From positions 1-5,187 of the forward strand of contig CAYGXU010000163.1 in assembly GCA_964353875.1 (NCBI GenBank): a DNA stretch of 5,187 nt. Direction: 5' to 3'. Below, one piece after another: positions 1 to 4,854 of this stretch. The position numbers and the translations under genes were made by a program. Origin of the DNA: MGNI01 sp964353875 (GTDB lineage Bacteria > Chloroflexota > Anaerolineae > Anaerolineales > E44-bin32). Position 1 is the stretch's first letter. Every line of letters starts with the position of its first letter. The notes under the pieces are model-generated. The model saw only the letters and a list, made by a program, of their open reading frames with translations. It did not search any database and had not been told where the DNA came from.

Positions 1-7
1 CCCTATC

Positions 8-71
8 ATCCCCCCATTTGCGCTTGCAGTGTCGTGATTGGGCTCAGGCCTGACGGCGCAAATGGGGGGAT
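8..71. repeat. Perfect 16-bp inverted repeat with 32-nt loop
   Basis: Positions 8-23 (ATCCCCCCATTTGCGC) are exactly complementary to 56-71. The 32-nt loop contains its own 10-bp palindrome, TCAGGCCTGA, at 44-53. The flanks (CCCTATC on the left, AGAGGGG on the right) could continue the pairing with bulges, so the element may extend past the window edge. No T-run follows on either strand, so a standard intrinsic terminator is unlikely. It could be a hairpin-type repeat, the end of a small mobile element, or a structured transcript tail of a gene lying to the left. The pairing is directly visible; its role is unknown. Confidence 0.8.
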
Positions 72-119
72 AGAGGGGGGTCATATGCACATCGGAAGAA
101 AAGATCGTTGCCTGATAAA

Positions 120-132
120 AGGCGTGCCGCCT
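120..132 (-). terminator. Possible weak minus-strand terminator
   Basis: AGGCG-TGC-CGCCT is a 5-bp stem with a 3-nt loop. Read on the minus strand the stem is followed directly by TTTATC, giving a short U-tract. It could end a minus-strand transcript, for instance read-through from tatA about 460 nt away. The left part can also pair with GCCT at 110-113, and the stem is short, so this is tentative. Confidence 0.3.
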
Positions 133-196
133 ATTGATGAAGCCTGATCTTGCTCTGTTTGTAAAGAATTCCGAGTGTCAAGGAGTCCAGAGTCTG

Positions 197-336
197 GTAA
201 CCACTTAGGCTAGCTTACGAATGCAGACTCCGAAGGTCTTTATGGAAGAAAAGTGGTTGAGTGTATATGAATTTTGGGCTTGAAAGACAAATTAATAATG
301 CAAAACGAACCTTAAGGGTCTTTGCCTGAGGGGTTA
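197..336 (+). repeat. Diverged intergenic repeat copy R1
   Basis: This 140-nt stretch aligns with 4197-4338 (R2) in the same orientation with about 70% identity by hand and only two single-base gaps. The best-kept blocks are TGCAGAC (222-228), AAGGTCTTT (233-241), CTTGAAAGACAA (279-290) and GGGTC (316-320). GCAGACTC (223-230) can pair with GGGTC-TT-TGC (316-325), and GTCTTT (236-241) with AAAGAC (283-288), both shared with R2. The orientation given is the one used for the alignment; whether and from which strand it is transcribed is unknown. In any frame it is interrupted by stops, so it is not a gene as it stands. Confidence 0.65.
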
Positions 337-416
337 AAGAATATCAATACATTTCCTTTACAGGATAGCCTTCGGGCATGAGATTATTTTTCTAGGGAAA
401 TTTATCTCGAGACAGA

Positions 417-431
417 CGATCAATCGAATTC
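417..431. repeat. 15-bp direct repeat, copy 1
   Basis: CGATCAATCGAATTC occurs here and again, identical, at 790-804 in the tatA leader. It contains a short dyad (CGAT-CA-ATCG) followed by the palindrome GAATTC. The copy here abuts the hairpin at 431-453. It may be a protein-binding site or a small duplication. No role is known. Confidence 0.6.
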
Positions 432-453
432 TAATTCCGCCATAGAGAATTAG
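431..453. repeat. 7-bp perfect hairpin
   Basis: CTAATTC (431-437) is complementary to GAATTAG (447-453) across a 9-nt loop. A run of six G follows on the plus strand, and there is no T-run on either side, so it does not look like an intrinsic terminator. Function unknown. Confidence 0.5.
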
Positions 454-475
454 GGGGGAATGATGTAAATCAATA

Positions 476-553
476 GCCGTCTTTATGCTTTCCCGCTGTG
501 ATCCATTTCTCGAACAAGAGGATTTAAAAGTAAGCTATAGCACTAAAGACGGC
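476..553. repeat. Long-range stem downstream of tatA
   Basis: GCCGTCTTTA (476-485) is perfectly complementary to 544-553. Skipping one bulged C at 543, pairing continues for four more pairs (TGCT 486-489 with AGCA 539-542), giving a 14-bp stem with a 49-nt loop. It begins 38 nt past the tatA stop codon on the transcribed (minus) strand, so it may cap the 3' end of the tatA transcript, but no T-run follows it. ATA flanks both outer ends, which could be a tiny target duplication of a miniature element or chance. Confidence 0.6.
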
Positions 554-590
554 ATAAGAATGTAAAAAGTAATGAAGATGGGAACTGGTT

Positions 591-779
591 TTACTCAACC
601 TTGTCTTCGGATGAGGTTTCCTTTTCCTTATCCGTTTGATCTTCATCCCCTTTCAAACCAGTTCTAAATTCACGGATTCCGCGCCCCAATTCCCCGCCGA
701 TCCTGCTCAATCTACCAACGCCAAATAGAAGGAGCACAATGGCAAGAATGATAATGAGTTCAGTTGGACCGAGTCGCAT
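591..779 (-). CDS. tatA: Sec-independent protein translocase subunit TatA
   Basis: This 62-residue protein is a TatA-family component of the twin-arginine translocase, which moves folded proteins across the cytoplasmic membrane together with TatC. Visible features: a short polar start, GPTEL at residues 4-8, a single transmembrane helix at about 7-22 (ELIIILAIVLLLFGVG), the conserved hinge Phe19-Gly20, an amphipathic helix at about 23-40 (RLSRIGGELGRGIREFRTGL), and a very acidic, charged tail from about 43. The usual KLP after the hinge is replaced by RLS. The frame is open 20 codons further upstream, but the start at 779 is chosen because GGAGG lies 6 nt before it and the N-terminus then matches the family. 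No tatC is in the window, and no partner gene is adjacent. TatB and TatE are related, but the length and GPTEL/FG pattern favour TatA. Confidence 0.9.
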   Translation of the reverse strand: MRLGPTELIIILAIVLLLFGVGRLSRIGGELGRGIREFRTGLKGDEDQTDKEKETSSEDKVE

Positions 780-785
780 CTCTAC

Positions 786-790
786 CCTCC
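786..790 (-). promoter_or_regulatory. tatA Shine-Dalgarno site
   Basis: On the minus strand GGAGG ends 6 nt before the ATG at 779. It fixes the tatA start and argues against the in-frame ATG at 839, which lies upstream of the likely transcription start. Confidence 0.8.
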
Positions 791-804
791 GATCAATCGA
801 ATTC
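790..804. repeat. 15-bp direct repeat, copy 2, in the tatA leader
   Basis: An identical copy of the sequence at 417-431 lies between the tatA -10 box and the ATG, overlapping one base of the Shine-Dalgarno site. This position is where a repressor operator would block expression, but no binding protein is known and two copies alone do not prove a role. Confidence 0.55.
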
Positions 805-821
805 CTCTTATCTGCATTGTC

Positions 822-830
822 ATTATAGCA
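822..830 (-). promoter_or_regulatory. Extended -10 promoter of tatA
   Basis: The minus strand reads TGCTATAAT, a perfect -10 hexamer with the TGn extension. No good -35 box lies at the right distance, as is common for extended -10 promoters. Transcription would start near 815, giving a leader of about 36 nt before the tatA ATG. Confidence 0.65.
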
Positions 831-839
831 CCAAACCAA

Positions 840-1359
840 GGGAGTTTCGTTTACTCATGGCGAAGGGTTGAGCAGACTGCCACAATGCAGACGCGATGGG
901 TATCGGAAGAATCACCTAAGATATTGCCATCGTTTGGTCTTGTTCATGATCGGACGCTAGATGAATTTCCTTAGGATGCAAATGATGCGATGATGAAATC
1001 GTTCAAATAATCTTATTGTCATTTGCGATTGTATAACGGGCAAAACAATCATAATCGGTAATGGAATTGTGCTCGTGAGCATAAAGCCAGAGGCGTCTAT
1101 GATCCAATGGTGAAACTTGGTGGAGTTATGTTTGCCAGTAAAAGAGTGACCAGAGCAGGTGGTATCCCTAGGGAAGGAGATACTGGGGGAAATAGTCTTG
1201 TTAAGATTTTGTATGTGGGAGAATCTGGTCAATTGCTTGCGCCAAGGTGAGGCGTTTGATACACTGGCACAGAAGGTAAACCCTCATCATTGGATATGGA
1301 TGTCCGTTCTTTTCTGTTAACCTCGCATCGATTTCAGTTGGAGCCTGGGAAGGGTTCTC
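840..1359. other. 520-nt non-coding stretch before dnaX
   Basis: I see no supportable gene or tRNA here. It contains an 8-bp inverted repeat, GCAAATGA (978-985) with TCATTTGC (1019-1026). A plus-strand frame from 1062 to 1250 and a minus-strand frame at 957-1232 are open, but neither has a ribosome-binding site or recognisable sequence. The dnaX promoter must lie here or further left, but I find only weak matches (for example TTGATA at 1256-1261 without a good -10 partner). A Shine-Dalgarno-like GAAGGG sits 5 nt before the dnaX ATG. Confidence 0.5.
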
Positions 1360-3003
1360 ATGTCTCAAGCGTTATATCTCAAGTGGCGACCACAAACCTG
1401 GGATGAAGTAGTTGGACAGGAGCACATCGTTCAGACCTTACGCAACGCTGTCCGCATGGATCATGTTGCGCATGCCTACCTTTTCGCTGGCCCACGCGGG
1501 ACCGGCAAAACCACCACTGCAAGGCTTCTGGCGAAAGCTGTAAATTGTCTGGCTGAATCGCTTTCGGAGCGTCCGGATAATCAGTGTTCCATCTGTCAAG
1601 CCATTAGCCAGGGACGTTTCCTGGATTTAATTGAAATCGATGCCGCCTCAAACACGAGCGTGGAGGATGTGCGAGACCTACGTGATAAGATAAACTTCTC
1701 ACCCAATGAGGGCAGGTTTAAAGTCTACATCATCGATGAAGTGCACATGCTTTCCACAGCGGCATTTAATGCACTTTTAAAAACATTAGAAGAGCCCCCA
1801 GCGCATGCGATCTTTATATTGGCGACAACTGAAGTGCACAAGATCCCTGCAACTGTGCTCTCACGCTGTCAGCGACATGAATTCCGCAGGCTTCCAGTGA
1901 TAACCATCATTGAGTACCTTAAAGGAAAAACTTCAGAAGAAGGGTTTGTGATTGAAGAGAGTGCATTGGAGTTGATCGCCCGTCAGGCAACGGGAAGCTT
2001 ACGTGATGCTATTTCCCTTTTTGATCAATTAACCGCAGCGAGCGGGAAGGTGACATTGGAGCAAGCCCAGGCGATTCTGGGGACAGTCACCAGCGACGCT
2101 GTTCGCAGCGTCGTTGAAGCATTGGCAAAAAACGATACAGCAACAGGTTTGTTTACATTAAACCGGGCAATAGATGGTGGGGCAGATCCACGCCAGTTTG
2201 CACGCCAAATTGTAGATTACTTGCGTGGCATATTACTCATAAAAATGGGAAATGAGCGTTTGGTGGATGTGCCCGTGGATGCACGCTCGGGGATGGAGAA
2301 GTATGCTGAGACTGTTACGTTATCTGACCTGCTTGCAGCGCTGAAAGCCTTTAATAAGGCTTCGTTAGAAACAAGGGTGGGGTGGTTGCCGAGCCTTTCT
2401 TTGGAATTGGCATTCTTAGAGAGCTGTATCGAAGTTTCGCTTTCGGAATCATCCGTGCCAATCAATGAACCACAGCAAACATCGCATAATCCGGATCGCC
2501 CACCTGCCAAAACCTCTCTTGAGAAGACCTCAACGCAAACGAAGCCATCCTCGATTGCAGAAAATCGATCAGGCGATCTTGGGGTAATCCCCCATGTTGT
2601 TCGGGATGCGACAACAGAACTGAATTTCCAAGAAATCAGAGGACATTGGCGTGACATCCTTCAAGCCGTTCGGCAGTTTGATCCTCGCACGCAAGCTCTG
2701 CTAAACTCCTGCATGCCTCTCGGTTTGGAGCGAGGTGCTTTGGTCCTTGGTTTTCGCAGTGATTTGCTTAGGGATAAGATGGAAAAGGATCACAACATTT
2801 CAAAGGCCTGTCAGGCAGCCGAGCAGGTCCTTGGCAAATCAATTACTCTGCGCTGTGTCCTGGTGGGTGCATGGAGCCCGAGAGAGATAGAACAAGATCA
2901 GCCGCCACCGATGGAGGAGGGCGGGATGGTTGCAACGGCTATCCGTGATTTTGGGGCACAGGTGGTGGACATGGAACAACTGCCGCCGGATAGCTCACCG
3001 TGA
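1360..3003 (+). CDS. dnaX: DNA polymerase III subunit gamma/tau
   Basis: This 547-residue protein is the ATPase motor of the DNA polymerase III clamp loader, which opens and loads the sliding clamp (DnaN) at primer-template junctions. Residues 1-180 form the AAA+ domain: Walker A GPRGTGKT at 44-51, Walker B with DE at 126-127, sensor 1 around ATT 155-157, and the SRC motif with the arginine finger at 168-170. Sensor 2 Arg215 lies in GSLRDAISLFDQL. The oligomerisation domain spans about 245-365. A polar, Pro/Ser/Thr-rich linker spans about 370-425, then a C-terminal tau-type region starts at about Trp430 and ends with a FGAQVV motif near 527-532. The zinc-binding loop has Cys63, Cys76 and Cys79 but Asp73 in place of the usual second Cys. 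No convincing gamma-producing frameshift site occurs near the end of domain III. The gene heads the conserved dnaX-ybaB-recR cluster. Identification is secure. Confidence 0.97.
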   Translation: MSQALYLKWRPQTWDEVVGQEHIVQTLRNAVRMDHVAHAYLFAGPRGTGKTTTARLLAKAVNCLAESLSERPDNQCSICQAISQGRFLDLIEIDAASNTSVEDVRDLRDKINFSPNEGRFKVYIIDEVHMLSTAAFNALLKTLEEPPAHAIFILATTEVHKIPATVLSRCQRHEFRRLPVITIIEYLKGKTSEEGFVIEESALELIARQATGSLRDAISLFDQLTAASGKVTLEQAQAILGTVTSDAVRSVVEALAKNDTATGLFTLNRAIDGGADPRQFARQIVDYLRGILLIKMGNERLVDVPVDARSGMEKYAETVTLSDLLAALKAFNKASLETRVGWLPSLSLELAFLESCIEVSLSESSVPINEPQQTSHNPDRPPAKTSLEKTSTQTKPSSIAENRSGDLGVIPHVVRDATTELNFQEIRGHWRDILQAVRQFDPRTQALLNSCMPLGLERGALVLGFRSDLLRDKMEKDHNISKACQAAEQVLGKSITLRCVLVGAWSPREIEQDQPPPMEEGGMVATAIRDFGAQVVDMEQLPPDSSP

Positions 3004-3051
3004 CAACTTCAAGATAGCAGCCCTCATCCTCCCATTTCATCTTTCGTATCC

Positions 3052-3080
3052 GAAACAGAACCTTTTACCTCTTTTATAGA
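3052..3080 (+). promoter_or_regulatory. Weak candidate promoter for ybaB-recR
   Basis: GAAACA (3 of 6 matches to the -35 consensus) and TATAGA (4 of 6 to the -10) are separated by 17 nt. Transcription would start near 3087, about 120 nt before ybaB. The match is weak, and read-through from dnaX is equally possible. Confidence 0.25.
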
Positions 3081-3197
3081 TTTGAGCGAACCGGGGGAAG
3101 ATTTCCGGACATGGGATCGGAGAAAGGGCGACAGCGCAGGCATAGGTAGCAATGAGTTTATTCGTCGCCAGTGAGGCTTTAATCAAAGAAAAGAATG

Positions 3198-3202
3198 GGA
3201 GG
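3198..3202 (+). promoter_or_regulatory. ybaB Shine-Dalgarno site
   Basis: GGAGG lies 7 nt before the ATG at 3210. The upstream in-frame ATG at 3195 has no comparable site and would place the GGAGG inside the coding region, so 3210 is the preferred start. Confidence 0.8.
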
Positions 3203-3209
3203 GAAAGCA

Positions 3210-3545
3210 ATGGCAAAAGGGAAAACCCCTCAACCTTTCGGCAAAGGCATGATAGAGCAAATTCAACGACTGCAAGAAGAGCTTGAACAGGCTCAATCGG
3301 AATTAGCTGAGGAGGTGGTGGAAGCGAGTGTTGGCGGGGGGGCAGTGAAGGTCAGCATGAGTGGTGCTCAGGAATGTAAAGGCGTTGTAATTGCCCCTCA
3401 CCTCTTGCAGGAGGGAGACGTTGAGATGCTCCAAGATTTGGTGTTGTTGGCGATTAATCAGGCGATCCACGATTCGCAAGCGCTGGCTGCAAGGCGCTTG
3501 AGCCCCCTTACGGGAGGGATGGGTTTGCCAGGGCAGGGGAAATGA
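3210..3545 (+). CDS. ybaB: YbaB/EbfC family nucleoid-associated protein
   Basis: This 111-residue protein belongs to the YbaB/EbfC family of small dimeric DNA-binding proteins that coat the nucleoid and are nearly always encoded between dnaX and recR. Visible features: a Lys/Gly-rich start, an N-terminal helix with coiled-coil character at about 14-38 (MIEQIQRLQEELEQAQSELA), the family core EASVGGGAVKVSMSG at 38-52, the second strand KGVVIAP at 57-63, the DLVLLAINQA helix at 76-85, and the typical Gly/Pro-rich tail LTGGMGLPG. Length and motif order are normal for the family. The last four bases overlap the recR start (ATGA), so the two are almost certainly translationally coupled. The molecular role beyond DNA binding is not settled in the family as a whole. 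Confidence 0.93.
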   Translation: MAKGKTPQPFGKGMIEQIQRLQEELEQAQSELAEEVVEASVGGGAVKVSMSGAQECKGVVIAPHLLQEGDVEMLQDLVLLAINQAIHDSQALAARRLSPLTGGMGLPGQGK

Positions 3546-4147
3546 GCGTTGTCCCTCGACCGGTTGAACGCCTGATAGAAGCCTTTACCCGCCTGCCAGG
3601 GATTGGCCCTAAAACAGCCTCTCGTCTAACTTATTATCTTTTACGCGCGCCGGAGGAAGAGAGCCTGGAGCTCTCCCAAGCATTGCGAGAACTACGTGAG
3701 GGGACGATCTTCTGCTCCCGCTGCTTTAATATCACCAGCGCAGGCAAGGATCCTTGTGCGATCTGCATGGATGAGTTGCGTGAGCGCGGAGTTATTTGCG
3801 TTGTTGAGGATCCCTTGGACGTTTTGGCTATTGAGCGCACTGGCAAGTTCCGTGGTCAGTATCATGTCTTGCATGGCGCCTTGGCTCCAGTGGAGGGAAT
3901 CGGTCCGGAGGATTTGAGGATTGAGGAGCTGATTACTCGCGTGAATGGAGAGGGGATTGAGGAATTGATTTTGGCGACCAATCCTACCCTGGAGGGTGAG
4001 GCGACGGTGATGTACATCCAACGTCGCCTGGAGGGATTCAAAGTGCGTCTTACGCGTCTTGCACGGGGGCTTCCCTCGGGTGGGGATTTGGAATATGCGG
4101 ATGTAACTACATTGAGTCAGGCTTTGGAGGGTCGCCAGGCAGTATGA
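3542..4147 (+). CDS. recR: Recombination mediator protein RecR
   Basis: This 201-residue RecR acts in the RecFOR pathway, helping load RecA onto SSB-coated gapped DNA. The domains appear complete: a helix-hairpin-helix at about 17-30 (RLPGIGPKTASRL), a four-cysteine zinc finger with Cys58, Cys61, Cys72 and Cys75, a Toprim domain from about 84 with Glu89 and Asp93 followed by FRGQYHVLHGALAPVEGIGP, the conserved ATNPTLEGEAT segment at about 145-155, and the C-terminal GLPSGGDLEYADVTTLSQAL motif. Length is normal for the family. The ATG overlaps the ybaB stop as ATGA, and an AGGGGA stretch inside the ybaB end serves as ribosome-binding site. A likely terminator follows immediately. Partners RecF and RecO are not in the window. 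Confidence 0.97.
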   Translation: MSVVPRPVERLIEAFTRLPGIGPKTASRLTYYLLRAPEEESLELSQALRELREGTIFCSRCFNITSAGKDPCAICMDELRERGVICVVEDPLDVLAIERTGKFRGQYHVLHGALAPVEGIGPEDLRIEELITRVNGEGIEELILATNPTLEGEATVMYIQRRLEGFKVRLTRLARGLPSGGDLEYADVTTLSQALEGRQAV

Positions 4148-4152
4148 GTACC

Positions 4153-4191
4153 AAAGCCCTGCGGAGGCTGAACAATCGGCTTTATTTTTAT
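4153..4191 (+). terminator. Intrinsic terminator after recR
   Basis: AAAGCC (4153-4158) pairs with GGCTTT (4178-4183) across a 19-nt loop, followed by ATTTTTATT. It begins 5 nt after the recR stop codon. The stem is short and the loop long, but its position and T-rich tail fit the end of the dnaX-ybaB-recR transcript. An alternative inner pairing, AGCC (4155-4158) with GGCT (4166-4169), is also possible. Confidence 0.6.
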
Positions 4192-4196
4192 TCGTC

Positions 4197-4338
4197 GTAA
4201 TTACTCAGCCTTGCCTGCAACTGCAGACCCTCAAGGTCTTTCAGGTAAAACAAGGGATTGAATTTATAGAAAATTTTGCGCTTGAAAGACAAGTTCGGAA
4301 TGCCGAACAGAACTTTAGGGTCATTGCATGAGTAGTTA
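4197..4338 (+). repeat. Structured intergenic repeat copy R2
   Basis: This is the better-structured of the two diverged repeat copies; its partner is 197-336. Three compatible helices can be drawn. P1 pairs TGCAGACCCT (4222-4231) with AGGGTC-AT-TGCA (4317-4328), leaving a 2-nt bulge. P2 pairs GTCTTTCA (4236-4243) with TGAAAGAC (4283-4290). P3 pairs GTTCGG (4293-4298) with CCGAAC (4303-4308) over an AATG loop. AGACC (4226-4230) can instead pair locally with GGTCT (4235-4239), which excludes P1 and P2. It starts right after the recR terminator. It may be a dispersed intergenic repeat or a structured RNA; I cannot place it in a known family. Confidence 0.65.
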
Positions 4339-4447
4339 CTATTCGTCTTTTTAGCGGGTATCCCCACATCTTGTAAGGTTTCTTTTGCCCCATTGATCGC
4401 GCCAAATAATGGGGGTTCAGCATCTGGCGTCAAGGCGATAGAACTAT

Positions 4448-4583
4448 CATCCTATAGCATCCTCGATTCATATGTGCTTTTCCAGGACCATAATAAATTT
4501 AACAGAGGTTATTATTTTGTTTGGATTTAAAGTTCCTCAAGGTGATCTGAATCAGGACGCGGCTAAATGATTGCTATAGGATG
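4448..4583. repeat. 136-nt segment bounded by 12-bp inverted repeats
   Basis: CATCCTATAGCA (4448-4459) is exactly complementary to 4572-4583. Inside, ATAATAA (4490-4496) pairs with TTATTAT (4509-4515), followed by TTTTG. The layout is that of a miniature inverted-repeat element or a small structured unit. No target-site duplication is evident and no reading frame of note lies within it. Confidence 0.5.
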
Positions 4584-4647
4584 GATTGCTATCAACGATA
4601 TGAGGATACGGGAAATTTAGAGAGATCTTGAAGAGAAAAATTGTTAT

Positions 4648-4668
4648 GGAGAACAACTTTAGTTCTCT
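4648..4668. repeat. 6-bp hairpin
   Basis: GAGAAC (4649-4654) pairs with GTTCTC (4662-4667) over a 7-nt loop, with one possible G-T pair outside. No T-run follows. Function unknown. Confidence 0.4.
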
Positions 4669-4735
4669 ACTTTGATGCCTTCATTGATTTATCCTTTGGG
4701 CTTCTTCGCTTTAGTTTGGATCGGCATCATGATGG

Positions 4736-4757
4736 CTGCTCTCAGAGTGGAGAGCAG
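4736..4757. repeat. 8-bp perfect hairpin
   Basis: CTGCTCTC (4736-4743) is perfectly complementary to GAGAGCAG (4750-4757) across a 6-nt loop. It is one of the tighter hairpins in the window. No T-run follows on either strand, so a terminator role is not supported. It ends about 63 nt before the strong promoter at 4821. Confidence 0.5.
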
Positions 4758-4820
4758 AACTTGACACGAATGCTTGCTGCATTGACCAGCGTGAAGTACG
4801 CCATAATTATCTTTGCCCCC

Positions 4821-4848
4821 TTGACATCTGGCGCTGAGGGCATATAAT
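4821..4848 (+). promoter_or_regulatory. Perfect-consensus sigma-70 promoter (P1)
   Basis: TTGACA (4821-4826), a 16-nt spacer and TATAAT (4843-4848) match the housekeeping consensus exactly. Transcription would start near 4855, about 275 nt before the 16S gene. It is either the upstream promoter of the rRNA operon or the promoter of a separate small RNA, because a terminator-like hairpin lies about 90 nt after the start point. Confidence 0.85.
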
Positions 4849-4854
4849 TTGAAT

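Larger units (their letters stand above)
3004..3209. other. 206-nt spacer between dnaX and ybaB
   Basis: No gene or RNA is visible here, and the 4.5S/SRP RNA sometimes found near dnaX is absent. The spacer is long for this cluster. It contains GAAACA (3052-3057), 17 nt, TATAGA (3075-3080), a mediocre promoter match that could give ybaB-recR their own transcription start. A small GGAA-GAT-TTCC hairpin lies just after it at about 3100. There is no clear terminator for dnaX. Confidence 0.4.

Noticed and set aside
780..839. Upstream ATG for tatA at 839
   Set aside because: It would start before the likely transcription start and add 20 residues ahead of the normal TatA N-terminus.
1001..1011. 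GTTCAAATAAT resembling a tRNA T-loop
   Set aside because: No acceptor, anticodon or D-arm pairing surrounds it.
957..1232. 91-codon minus-strand open frame upstream of dnaX
   Set aside because: No Shine-Dalgarno site, no domain or membrane pattern and an atypical composition; most likely chance.
1062..1250. Plus-strand open stretch with a Gly-rich product upstream of dnaX
   Set aside because: Looks mildly protein-like but has no start with a ribosome-binding site and no family I recognise; not enough to call a gene or pseudogene.
1773..1785. T TTA AAA slippery heptamer in dnaX
   Set aside because: It encodes the invariant NALLK segment of the ATPase core, so the bases are set by the protein; a shift here would destroy the domain.
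2217..2657. 146-codon minus-strand open frame inside dnaX
   Set aside because: It lies antisense to the secure dnaX frame, has no ribosome-binding site and no recognisable sequence.
3195..3209. Upstream ATG for ybaB
   Set aside because: GGAGG lies inside this extension at ideal distance from the ATG at 3210, and the extra five residues are not family-like.
3004..3209. Search for 4.5S/SRP RNA near dnaX
   Set aside because: The conserved GGAAGCAG-type core of SRP RNA is not present in the spacer.
3634..4021. Three overlapping frames in other phases within recR
   Set aside because: All are shadows of the complete and conserved recR frame.
4761..4766. Another TTGACA before the P1 promoter
   Set aside because: No -10 hexamer at 15-19 nt spacing, so it is not called a promoter.
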